64,000 bases of DNA. Source: Neochlamydia sp. S13. GTDB taxonomy: Bacteria; Chlamydiota; Chlamydiia; Chlamydiales; Parachlamydiaceae. Made by a program: the position numbers and the translations under genes. The notes beneath the pieces were generated by a model, which saw only the letters and a list, made by a program, of their open reading frames with translations, was not told the DNA's origin and ran no database searches. The stretch is from contig NZ_AP017977.1 in assembly GCF_000648235.2 (NCBI RefSeq), positions 620,001 through 684,000 of the forward strand, written 5' to 3'. This document shows, in pieces, positions 1 through 8,246 of this stretch; within the stretch, counting starts at the first letter, position 1; each line of letters opens with the position of its first letter.

Positions 1-258
1 GTATCTCTTGATTTAACAGCAGAAATGATTCGCTTTAGCCCCTTTGGTAAAGCAGACCGAGCTGGTCAAGAGCCCTCTGGTCAAGCCTCTTATGGCCAAG
101 CTTCTACTCCTTCTTCCTACAATAGCCCGAGTGCTTATTCTGAACCCTCTTATACTTCTCAATCGACAGGGAATACAGGCTATTCTTCCTACCCTGGCAA
201 TCAATCAAGTTATAAGCCGGCTCCTAATGTACCCGATGATGATAATATTCCCTTTTGA
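1..258 (+). CDS. ssb: Single-stranded DNA-binding protein, C-terminal part
   Basis: The gene enters from the left edge, and only its last 85 residues are present. The first residues look like the closing strand of the OB fold. A linker rich in Ser, Tyr, Gly, Pro and Gln follows, and the protein ends in DDDNIPF, the acidic tip that SSB proteins use to recruit replication and repair partners. The tip is slightly longer than the usual DDDIPF. pepA starts 20 bases downstream on the same strand; ssb-pepA adjacency is, from memory, also seen in Chlamydia. The start lies outside the window. Confidence 0.9.
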   Translation, partial: VSLDLTAEMIRFSPFGKADRAGQEPSGQASYGQASTPSSYNSPSAYSEPSYTSQSTGNTGYSSYPGNQSSYKPAPNVPDDDNIPF

Positions 259-278
259 TCCAACTAAGGATGGCGTGA

Positions 279-1757
279 ATGCGTTTTTTTTCCTCCTCTA
301 ATGAAGATAGCAAAAAATTTGAGCTGCTTGTTTTACCTTTTTGGCAAGGGAAAAAGCAAGCAGAAAAGGCGGCTCAAATCGATCGATATGCTTCTCATTT
401 TGCTCCCCTTATGATGCAAGATTTTTCCGCAAAAGAAGGTGAAATTCTGGTAGTCTATGATACCAGCACCAAAGAGGGCAAAAGGCTTGCTTTGATAGGG
501 TTAGGAGCTAAAGAAAAAATTGATACAGAAAAATTGCGCCGTATATATGCTAAGTTAACCCACTTATGCCATCAAAAAAATATCAAAAATATTTGCCTCT
601 TCTGCCCCCAGGTAGATACTTTAGCAAAAGATGCCCTTCTTACTGGTATAGCGGAAGGAATTTTATTAGCTAATTATAATTTTGATGAACTTAAGCAAGT
701 CACCAAAGCTGAGCATTCTGTATTATTGCAGCAAGTGACCTTTATCAATCTATCTAAGCAAGAGCTAGCGATTGCGCAACGCTGTGGTAAAATTGCTGAA
801 GGTGTTTACATGGCACGCGACTTGGTAAATAGGAATGCCGATGAGGTTACCCCTCAATACTTATCTAGCTTTGCAAAAGCTCTTGAAAGTAAGCTTCCTC
901 ATGTGAAAGCGACTATCCTTAATAAAAAGCAGATAGAAAAAGAGAAATTAGAATTGCTTTTAGCTGTGAATAGGGGCTCAACCAGCGATCCTGCCATGAT
1001 TATTTTGTCCTACCAAGGCCATCCCCTATCTAAAGAACATACAGTATTAATTGGTAAAGGGATCACCTACGATACCGGGGGCCTTAATTTAAAACCTGTA
1101 GGCTCAATGGAAACGATGAAAGCTGATATGGCAGGAGGTGCGGCCGTACTAGGCGCTCTCTATGCCGCAGCTTCTTTAGGGCTTGAGGTTAATCTAACGG
1201 TAGTAGTGCCAGCCACAGAAAATAGTATTGACTCTAATAGCTTTAAACCAGGGGATGTCTACAAGAGTTGCAAGGGATTAACAATTGAAGTTAATAACCC
1301 TGATGCTGAAGGTCGCTTAGTCCTTGCAGATGCAATCACTTATGCCATTAAGTATTTAAAACCCACTCGTCTTATCGATGTTGCTACCTTGACGGGAGGC
1401 ATTGATGTGGCTCTTGGTCCCGAAGCTTGCGGCGTGTTTTCCAATAATGATGACCTTGCAAATGCTTTAATGCGCTCAGGCTCAAAAACGTTTGAAAGAG
1501 TCTGGCGTTTACCTTTGTACGAGGAATACCACACTTATCTAAAATCAGATATTGCGGATATGAAAAATAGTTCCGGCCGTTCTGCTAGCTCTATTACCGC
1601 AGCTATGTTTTTACAAGAATTTGTGGAGAAAACTCCTTGGGCTCATTTGGATATTGCAAGCACGGCATTTTTCAGTGAGAAAAAACGCTACCATCCAAAG
1701 TATGCTACAGGGTTTGGGGTGCGATTATTAATCGACTTTCTTTCTGCAAAAAATTGA
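279..1757 (+). CDS. pepA: Leucyl aminopeptidase, M17 family
   Basis: This 492-residue cytosolic di-metal aminopeptidase removes N-terminal residues from peptides. The M17 metal ligands are all visible: K260 and D265 in GKGITYDTGG, D283, and D342 and E344 in NNPDAEGRL. Catalytic K272 and R346 are also present. The spacing between them equals that of E. coli PepA with a constant offset of 22, so the active site looks complete. The length is normal for the family. The ATG at 279 follows an AAGGA-like ribosome site and lies 20 bases after ssb. In an intracellular bacterium it probably recycles host-derived or internal peptides. Confidence 0.95.
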   Translation: MRFFSSSNEDSKKFELLVLPFWQGKKQAEKAAQIDRYASHFAPLMMQDFSAKEGEILVVYDTSTKEGKRLALIGLGAKEKIDTEKLRRIYAKLTHLCHQKNIKNICLFCPQVDTLAKDALLTGIAEGILLANYNFDELKQVTKAEHSVLLQQVTFINLSKQELAIAQRCGKIAEGVYMARDLVNRNADEVTPQYLSSFAKALESKLPHVKATILNKKQIEKEKLELLLAVNRGSTSDPAMIILSYQGHPLSKEHTVLIGKGITYDTGGLNLKPVGSMETMKADMAGGAAVLGALYAAASLGLEVNLTVVVPATENSIDSNSFKPGDVYKSCKGLTIEVNNPDAEGRLVLADAITYAIKYLKPTRLIDVATLTGGIDVALGPEACGVFSNNDDLANALMRSGSKTFERVWRLPLYEEYHTYLKSDIADMKNSSGRSASSITAAMFLQEFVEKTPWAHLDIASTAFFSEKKRYHPKYATGFGVRLLIDFLSAKN

Positions 1758-1779
1758 GCTAAAAAATACTGGGGCGGAT

Positions 1780-1812
1780 AGCTTCTCAAGTTGCTTGTGA
1801 GGCTTTCTATAA
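1780..1812 (+). terminator. Possible terminator after pepA
   Basis: An imperfect 11-base stem (1780-1790 with 1794-1804) closes a 3-base TTG loop, with one mismatch and one G-T pair. It is followed by TTCTATAAAATTTT. The position 22 bases past the pepA stop fits a transcription end before the converging hflX gene, but the T run is interrupted. The rest of this gap (to 2046) is T-rich and shows no gene. Confidence 0.35.
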
Positions 1813-2046
1813 AATTTTCCTCTCCTTCCTTCTCTGAAAAATTGGTTTCAATTTTTCTTTGTAAACTTTTTTTCACCCTTTTCTCTCTCATAAATTTTTT
1901 TGTAAGTCCTTCTAACTTTATCTTTACCGTCCTCTTTTTTTATAGGCTACCTCTTAACTTGGAGACCATTCGATAAAAATTTTTTTCAAGCATACTTTAC
2001 AAAAAATTTAAATAGATAGATCAATGGAAGTCTTAATGAGGCGATA

Positions 2047-3372
2047 TTATGCCGAGCCTTCGATAATATAATTTTTTAGTTTGCCAGCTAATGCGCATGG
2101 TAAATCTACCCTAATTAAAACATCATTTTCTTCATAATCTTGATGGATAATATTGCCTAAACGCATGACTTCACTCACTTTATGGTATTCAAGCTGGGGG
2201 ATTTTTAAGGTGACTGAAGTACGTCTTCGATTGAGCTCTTGAATCATCTGCTCTAATAAATCTTCAAAGCCGATTTTATTAAGGGCAGAGATGCAAACAG
2301 ATTTGGGATAAAGAATGCGTAGGCGTGTAATTTTCTGGGGATCATTACATACATCCATCTTATTAAGTACGGTAATGATGGGTTTATTTTCAGCGTTCAG
2401 TTCTTTTAATACCTCGTAAGTGGTGGCGGCTTGCTCTTCAGCCATAGGGTGGCTAATATCTACTAAATGAAGGAGAATATCTGCTTGCAAAGCTTCTTCT
2501 AATGTGCTTTTAAATGCAGCAACAAGTAAGTGAGGGAGTTTGCGTATAAAGCCCACCGTGTCAATCAATAAAATTTCTTGATTATTAGGTAATAAATATT
2601 TACGTGTAGTGGTATCAAGAGTAGCAAAAAGTTTGTCTTCGACAAAAACTTTAGCATCAGTTAAAGCATTAAGAAGCGTAGATTTACCCGCATTTGTATA
2701 ACCTATAATGGCGAAAACCGGAATTTCTAATCGAGTGCGAAGAGTACGCTGTGTGAGGCGATTAGCTCGTACTTCATGAATTTCATTTTGAAGGCTATCC
2801 ATCTGTTTTTTTAAAATTCGCTTATCAATTTCGATTTGCTTTTCACCTTCCCCCTTGAGATAGGCTCCTCCGCTTTTACCTCCTGTACCCGCTTGGCGCG
2901 ATAGATGAGACCATAAGCGTTTTAAACGCGGTGCTTGATATTTAATTTTAGCTAGTTCAATTTGTAGACGCGCTTCTTTAGTGTGTGCTCGTTGAGCAAA
3001 AACTTCTAAAATAACTCCCGTACGGTCTATAACAGGCATTTTAAAAATATTTTCCAAATTGCGTTGCTGGCCTGGTGAGATTTCATCATCAAAAATGACT
3101 AAATCTACTTTTTGCTCTTGTGCCATCCGCAAAAGTTCTTGTAATTTACCTTCCGTGACAAAAGTAGAGGCATCATATTTACGCACCATACAAGGAACTT
3201 TAGAGTTAACATGAATGCCATAAGTTTCAGCTAGTAAGGCTAGTTCATCCAGATGCTCTTCGCAGATTGTGCGAAAGTTAGATCCTTTATAAACAGAAAC
3301 AAGTAAAGCTTTTTTAGGCTGCTGAAATTCGTCTTCCGAGGATTCTAGGATTTTTGGTTTAATAGAGGGCAT
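2047..3372 (-). CDS. hflX: Ribosome-associated GTPase HflX
   Basis: This 441-residue TRAFAC-class GTPase binds 50S subunits and can split stalled ribosomes. It has the HflX N-terminal domain with a glycine-rich linker (QAGTGGKSGGA, about 160-170). The G domain follows, with P-loop GYTNAGKST at 224-232, the threonine switch TLDTTTR near 251, DTVGF at 271-275 and NKMD near 338. The start has AAAGAG a few bases upstream. The PhnP-like hydrolase lies 11 bases upstream on the same strand, so the two are probably co-transcribed. The same pair, phnP-hflX, is remembered from Chlamydia trachomatis. Confidence 0.95.
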   Translation of the reverse strand: MPSIKPKILESSEDEFQQPKKALLVSVYKGSNFRTICEEHLDELALLAETYGIHVNSKVPCMVRKYDASTFVTEGKLQELLRMAQEQKVDLVIFDDEISPGQQRNLENIFKMPVIDRTGVILEVFAQRAHTKEARLQIELAKIKYQAPRLKRLWSHLSRQAGTGGKSGGAYLKGEGEKQIEIDKRILKKQMDSLQNEIHEVRANRLTQRTLRTRLEIPVFAIIGYTNAGKSTLLNALTDAKVFVEDKLFATLDTTTRKYLLPNNQEILLIDTVGFIRKLPHLLVAAFKSTLEEALQADILLHLVDISHPMAEEQAATTYEVLKELNAENKPIITVLNKMDVCNDPQKITRLRILYPKSVCISALNKIGFEDLLEQMIQELNRRRTSVTLKIPQLEYHKVSEVMRLGNIIHQDYEENDVLIRVDLPCALAGKLKNYIIEGSA

Positions 3373-3383
3373 ACATTTACTCT

Positions 3384-4190
3384 TTATATTGAGGAGGTTA
3401 AGGGGATTTCAAAATCAATCTCTAAGCCATCGTAAGCTAATTGATAGTTTGGTGGAAGCTTGGAATTAGTATAATCATGCTCCAGCTCATGAGCGATGTG
3501 AGTAAACCATGCTTGGTCAGCACCCACTTTGGAAGCAAAATCTATCGCTTCTTGAACATTGAAGTGTAAAGGGGAGGACTGCTGACGCAGACAGCTTACC
3601 ACTAAAGTCTCTACTCCTTGCAAATCTTCAAAAATAGTTTGAGGGTAATGGCGGATATCAGAAATGTAGGCAAAATTGCCTACTTTAAAGCCATTAACTA
3701 ACATGCCACCTTGCTGGTAGGTTACATAATGAATAGGTAATCCTAAAAAATTTACTTTTCCTCTTTCAGACTTCAGATAATGCAAGACAGATTGAGTCGT
3801 TAATTTTTCTGTGGAAGAAGTTTTATCAAAAGCATAGGGAAAACGCATTTTTAGCTCCTCTGCTGTAGCTTCAGCCAGTAGGCAAGGGATAGGCTGCTTG
3901 GAACGAGCATTAAGGATCCTAAGCTCGTCAAATCCTCCTGTATGATCATAATGAGCATGCGTTAAGATTAAGCCATCAATCTGTTTAATATGATGGTGAA
4001 GCATCTGAGTGCGAAAATCAGGACCGCAGTCGATGACAATTTGTTTATCATGGATTTTAATCAGCCCAGAGGAGCGTAAGCGTTTATTGTAAGGGGATTC
4101 TGAACGGCAAACTGCACATTCACAACCAATTACCGGTACTCCCAATGAACTGCCTGTTCCAAAGAATAAAAATTTGCCTGCAATTTTCAT
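3384..4190 (-). CDS. MBL-fold metallo-hydrolase, PhnP-like
   Basis: The 268-residue protein belongs to the metallo-beta-lactamase fold phosphodiesterases. The metal site THAHYDHTGG is at 77-86, an upstream DCGPDFR strand lies near 54-60, and later histidines occur in FTHIAHE. The N-terminus has GTGSSLGVPVIGCECAVC, whose cysteines match the zinc-binding Cys pair typical of PhnP/RNase Z-like enzymes. It would cleave a cyclic or simple phosphodiester in the cytosol. In chlamydiae it is annotated as PhnP although no C-P lyase pathway is evident here, so the true substrate is open. It precedes hflX by 11 bases. Confidence 0.9.
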   Translation of the reverse strand: MKIAGKFLFFGTGSSLGVPVIGCECAVCRSESPYNKRLRSSGLIKIHDKQIVIDCGPDFRTQMLHHHIKQIDGLILTHAHYDHTGGFDELRILNARSKQPIPCLLAEATAEELKMRFPYAFDKTSSTEKLTTQSVLHYLKSERGKVNFLGLPIHYVTYQQGGMLVNGFKVGNFAYISDIRHYPQTIFEDLQGVETLVVSCLRQQSSPLHFNVQEAIDFASKVGADQAWFTHIAHELEHDYTNSKLPPNYQLAYDGLEIDFEIPLTSSI

Positions 4191-4588
4191 GAAAAAACAC
4201 TCATAGAAAAATTATAAGTTTTGCCTTTATTAAAAGTTCCCAGGGAAAAGTTTGTGCTTATTATTGAATGAATATAGGCTGTACTCTCTTTATCGTTTGC
4301 TAGAAATTTTGCACTAGCTTGAGGAAAGATTTCGCGGCTTTTAAGAATAACAGCGTGCATAGGCTTTTGCATAGTTAGGCTATTTATCTATAGTGATCAA
4401 GTAAGAATGCATGTAGCCATCCTGCTCAGATTTGTTTAAAAATTTTATTATTTGCTTTATGAGCGAAAGAATTATGGTTAAAATTCTACTCAGCTTTAAA
4501 TATAAAAGTTCTTATTATACAGTGTATGAGGAATAATGCAAGATGGCTTATTGTATTTTAACTATAAATCAAATAAGCTGTTGTGCTT
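4191..4588. other. Intergenic region between divergent genes
   Basis: About 400 bases separate the divergent PhnP-like and oxidoreductase genes. Both promoters should lie here. A 61-codon reading frame on the minus strand (4187-4372) overlaps the hydrolase start by four bases but has no recognisable similarity. No RNA gene or repeat is seen. Confidence 0.4.
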
Positions 4589-5605
4589 ATGCGTATAGCT
4601 ATTATAGGAACAGGTCTATCAGGATTAGCCACAGGGTGGTTTTTGCTAAAAAAATTTTCCTGCAAGCAAAGACCTAGTATCACTTTCTTTGACCATTTAG
4701 GGGTGGGAGGAGGGGCCTCCGGAGTAGCTGCCGGACTGCTGCACCCTTATGTGGGTGCTACCGCTAAGCTTAATCGTTATGGGCTAGAAGGTTTTGAGGC
4801 CACAGAGAAGCTGCTAAACCTTGCCTCTGAAAAAATGGGCATGCCAGTGGCGAGCTATAACGGATTTTTGCGGGTAGCTCTTTCACTTCAACAAAAAAAG
4901 GATTTTCAGCGCTCAGCTTTTCAGTATGATGATTTGCTATGGCTAGAAGCAAAGGAGGCCAAGCAAAAAATTTCAGGACTGTCTTTTCATCCAGCACTCT
5001 TTATTAAAAAATGCATGGCAGTAGATTGCTCTCTTTATTTGGAGGGACTATGGAAAGCCTGCAATGAAAAAGGAGCTGTGCTTGAAAGACAGGAAATAGA
5101 AACATTGGATGAATTGAAAGCTTTTGACCATATCGTGTTAGCTACGGGTGCCTTCGTTAATAGGTTGCTAACATCGCAAAAGCTGCCTGTGACCGAAGTA
5201 AAAGGCCAGGTTATTGATATTGTGTGGCCTAACAGTTTGGAACCTTTACCCTGTCCTTTAAGCTCACAAGCCTACCTAATTATGAATAAGGGAAAAAATA
5301 GCTGCATATTAGGGGCGACTTATGAACGTGGCTTTCAATCAGCGCAAGCTAATTTGAAAATGGCTTCAGAAGAAATTATGCCTAAAGCCCTGGCTTTATT
5401 GCCTGCATTAGAAGGTGCGACAGTGTTAAACTGCAGAGCAGGGGTGCGTGCTTCTACTCCTGGTCATATGCCTATCATACAAAAAATAGGAGTAAACGTT
5501 TGGGTAATTACCGGCATGGGATCCAAGGGCCTTCTATATCATGCTTTATATGCTGAAAAGCTAGTCGATATGATGAAAGAAAGGCAATCATGCCATTCTT
5601 TTTAA
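4589..5605 (+). CDS. FAD-dependent oxidoreductase, DadA/MnmC-C type
   Basis: A 338-residue amine-oxidising flavoprotein of the DAO fold. The Rossmann motif IGTGLSGLATG sits at the N-terminus, GGGASGVAAGLLHPY follows as the second FAD/substrate loop, and a C-terminal TGMGSKGLLY closes the flavin site. I prefer the ATG at 4589 over an in-frame GTG six bases earlier because the beta strand MRIAIIG then begins at once. The family includes D-amino-acid dehydrogenase and the C-terminal oxidase domain of MnmC. The AAGLLHPYV pattern recalls MnmC, but the methyltransferase half is absent. From memory, a similar gene lies beside mdh in Chlamydia, where it is called D-amino-acid dehydrogenase. Confidence 0.85.
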   Translation: MRIAIIGTGLSGLATGWFLLKKFSCKQRPSITFFDHLGVGGGASGVAAGLLHPYVGATAKLNRYGLEGFEATEKLLNLASEKMGMPVASYNGFLRVALSLQQKKDFQRSAFQYDDLLWLEAKEAKQKISGLSFHPALFIKKCMAVDCSLYLEGLWKACNEKGAVLERQEIETLDELKAFDHIVLATGAFVNRLLTSQKLPVTEVKGQVIDIVWPNSLEPLPCPLSSQAYLIMNKGKNSCILGATYERGFQSAQANLKMASEEIMPKALALLPALEGATVLNCRAGVRASTPGHMPIIQKIGVNVWVITGMGSKGLLYHALYAEKLVDMMKERQSCHSF

Positions 5606-5761
5606 TTATCAAAATGTTATATATTGCTGGCTTCTTTCAAATTGCTCGATGATGCTTGAATGGGTTTATAAACCTACTCTTGCAGGCTCGGCTAATTCTC
5701 TACCAGTTTTTTATGCATATTTTAAAACTCTTCATTTGTAGCTTAATACGAAGTTAGGCAC

Positions 5762-6589
5762 TTATAGAGAAGTTTTTTGGGGGCCTCTTATCATTAAAAC
5801 ATGGGCTTCAGCCGCAAAGTTAAAGAAAAAAATCACAGCAGGTGTAAGGACGGCAGTGAAAGGTATCATCGTAAAAAACCATTGAAGGATTGCATGTAAA
5901 GGGTTGTGGCACGAAAAACATACTGATCCTGTTATCCAAGCGGCTAAAATTAGCAAGCCCGCAAGACACCATAGAGGAAAGGTAGCTATTAGGGACAAGA
6001 TAATATTACTAAATATATCCCCTCTCATTCTTTTAGATAATATGTCAGCAACTTGTATGCGATTTAAGCCTTTCAAAGCAATCACGGGTGTAACAAAAAA
6101 GAGAATGGCCAGGCTTAATATGCATAAAAGCAGAGTACCTAGATTAATTAAAAAGGGACCAAAAGCCAAAATAGCACTGAAGAAGGGGCCTACTGCAGGA
6201 ATCTCTTCTAGTAAGAAAAAGAGCCCCAAAAGCATCCACAGTAATAGGTAGCTTAAAATAATAGGGATGCAAAAATAAGAAGCTCCAATCATGATTTCCC
6301 ACGATTTAGCTAATATCTCTGTATAGCTGGTCTGCTTTTTTTTTATTTCATCATGATAAATACGAATAAGAACAATCCCTGTGGAAAGCAAAAATCCTGC
6401 ACAAAGAAAAATAGGTAAAAAAGTTAGACTCATCATCAGCCATTCATTAGCTCCTAGAGCTAGGCCACGAAAAAACACTACCAAGACACCACATAATGCT
6501 AAAATGGTAAAGACTAGCAAAAATTTTTTCTTATTAAGAGAGAGGGCTAACGCTCTATTAAACATTAATTGTAAGTCATCGAATGTCAT
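5762..6589 (-). CDS. Polytopic inner-membrane protein, function unknown
   Basis: The 275-residue protein has about six long hydrophobic segments: roughly 22-42, 50-75, 100-125, 135-165, 195-225 and 235-260. It starts with a charged cytosolic stretch, MTFDDLQLMFNRALALSLNKK. No transporter or enzyme motif was recognised. The spacing of the helices resembles small uncharacterised chlamydial membrane proteins. It stands alone between the convergent oxidoreductase gene and mdh, so context gives little help. Confidence 0.65.
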   Translation of the reverse strand: MTFDDLQLMFNRALALSLNKKKFLLVFTILALCGVLVVFFRGLALGANEWLMMSLTFLPIFLCAGFLLSTGIVLIRIYHDEIKKKQTSYTEILAKSWEIMIGASYFCIPIILSYLLLWMLLGLFFLLEEIPAVGPFFSAILAFGPFLINLGTLLLCILSLAILFFVTPVIALKGLNRIQVADILSKRMRGDIFSNIILSLIATFPLWCLAGLLILAAWITGSVCFSCHNPLHAILQWFFTMIPFTAVLTPAVIFFFNFAAEAHVLMIRGPQKTSL

Positions 6590-6847
6590 AATTGTTTTTT
6601 ATCTCATTTCGAGGTTTGTAAAAAATATTTAGTTCCTATGATAGGGATATCTTTGCTTTTATGGCCTTCTCAGTATTCATAAAAGGTTAGAGCTCAAATG
6701 TAATTTTATTCACATACTTATCAAAATAGCTAGTACTCCAGAAGAAATCAACTCAAGAGGGCCTCATTTATATGGATAGCTGTATAAGCTAATCTCTAAA
6801 GGGACCTTAAGTTATTCCAAATAAAAATTCACTCATCTTCTAGGCTG

Positions 6848-7858
6848 CTAGATTATGTGTAAACGTGCACCTAGCTTATCTTTCACAAAAGTGCGCTCTT
6901 CAATTAGCTCGCTTTCAGAGGCCATAATCTTATTTCTTATCCACTTATGCCAAGAAAGATCTTTTACGATCTCATATGTTTTATCTTCCTTAGTACGACA
7001 GGGAAAGGAAAAAACTAGATTTTCTTGAATCCCATAAGGGTTATTGTTGCTAATTACTCCTGAAGAATACCACTCTCCTAGGGGAGTTGGGTTAATAATG
7101 GCTTTCATAGCATCAATAGCTGCGCTGGCTGCTGAAGCTGCGGATGATTTTCCTCTGGCTGCAATAATTTCAGACCCTCTTTCTCGTACTCCACTCATGA
7201 AATCATTTTCCAGCCAATGCTGGCTTATCGGAAAATCTATCAAAGGCTTATTTTTTATATGCACATGGGTAAAGTCTGGTACTTGCGTAGAAGAATGGTT
7301 GCCCCATATCACGGCTCTTGTCACCTCATTGCTATTAACATTTGCTTTTTTTGCTAATAAGCTTACGGCACGATTTTGATCCAAACGCATCATCGCATGA
7401 AAATTTTGTTGAGGAATCCGCGGAGCATGGCTGAGGGCAATTAAACAATTAGTATTACAGGGATTTCCCACGACCAGCACAATGACATGTGGGTTAGCGG
7501 ACTTATTTAATGCTTGACCTTGCTCAACAAAAATTTTGCCATTTTCATTGAGCAAATCCTTTCTTTCCATGGCAGGGCCCCGTGGCTTGGCACCTACTAA
7601 GAAGGCATAATCTATCTCTTTAAAGACCTCATCAGCGTTGCTTCCAATGATTATTTCTCTTAAAAGGGGGAAAGCACAATCTTCAAGCTCCATAGCTACA
7701 CTCTGGAGAATAGGCATGGCTTCTGGGATTTCTAAAAGATGCAATCCTATGGGCTGAGTAGCGCCTAATAAGTCGCCATTGGCTAGACGGAATAAGAGGC
7801 TATAAGCGATTTGCCCTGCTCCGCCTGTGACAGCGATACGTTTCAGAGGTTGAGGCAT
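6848..7858 (-). CDS. mdh: Malate dehydrogenase
   Basis: This 336-residue NAD-dependent enzyme interconverts malate and oxaloacetate in the cytosol. The N-terminal nucleotide motif is [19 protein letters not shown]. This is the cytosolic-type (group 2) signature, although VTGAAGQIGYSLL is more usual, so Gly and Ala replace the common Ala and Gly. [11 protein letters not shown] and the catalytic region [16 protein letters not shown] with its histidine are intact. The substrate-binding arginines can be placed in MERKDLL and MMRLDQNRA. It supports an operating TCA cycle, as known in chlamydiae. The start ATG is followed directly by the Rossmann strand. Confidence 0.95.
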   Translation of the reverse strand: MPQPLKRIAVTGGAGQIAYSLLFRLANGDLLGATQPIGLHLLEIPEAMPILQSVAMELEDCAFPLLREIIIGSNADEVFKEIDYAFLVGAKPRGPAMERKDLLNENGKIFVEQGQALNKSANPHVIVLVVGNPCNTNCLIALSHAPRIPQQNFHAMMRLDQNRAVSLLAKKANVNSNEVTRAVIWGNHSSTQVPDFTHVHIKNKPLIDFPISQHWLENDFMSGVRERGSEIIAARGKSSAASAASAAIDAMKAIINPTPLGEWYSSGVISNNNPYGIQENLVFSFPCRTKEDKTYEIVKDLSWHKWIRNKIMASESELIEERTFVKDKLGARLHII

Positions 7859-8246
7859 AAAAATTCTTCTTTTTTGCTATTAAAGAATAAGGGGATTCTA
7901 AAAGTAAAGCTCAATTTTGGCTAAGCTAAACTTATAGAGCCAAGGGAGCTTTAAGAACCTAGGGTTGGAAGCTTACCTACATAATTTAAGAAAAATTTTA
8001 TCTTTGTTACTCTTTTGGGGCTAAAGATAGTTGCGAAGCTGTCATTTCCCTCTATAAGGTACAATCTATAATGGCTTTTTCCCTCTAAGATTTTCATGGA
8101 TGCACTCAATATTTTGAAAGAAATTTTTTATAGAGAGTAAAAAATCTTGCAAATCTCCAGCAGTCAATCCATCAATCATTAAAGATATTATGTTTTCTTT
8201 TAAAAGATGGTGTCTATGCCTTTATATATTTAGTTTTGCCATGCAG
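7859..8246. other. Intergenic region with a small minus-strand reading frame
   Basis: About 390 bases lie between mdh and the ankyrin gene. A minus-strand frame from ATG at 8179 to TAG at 8066 would encode 37 residues (beginning MIDGLTAGDLQDFLLSIKNF), and it stays open about 17 codons further upstream. It looks protein-like rather than random and may be the tail of a decayed gene. I do not recognise it. Nothing else is visible. Confidence 0.3.

Noticed and set aside
4187-4372. 61-codon frame overlapping the PhnP-like gene start by four bases
   Set aside because: No clear ribosome site, no recognisable features and lengthy random-looking composition; kept only as a remark in the gap entry.
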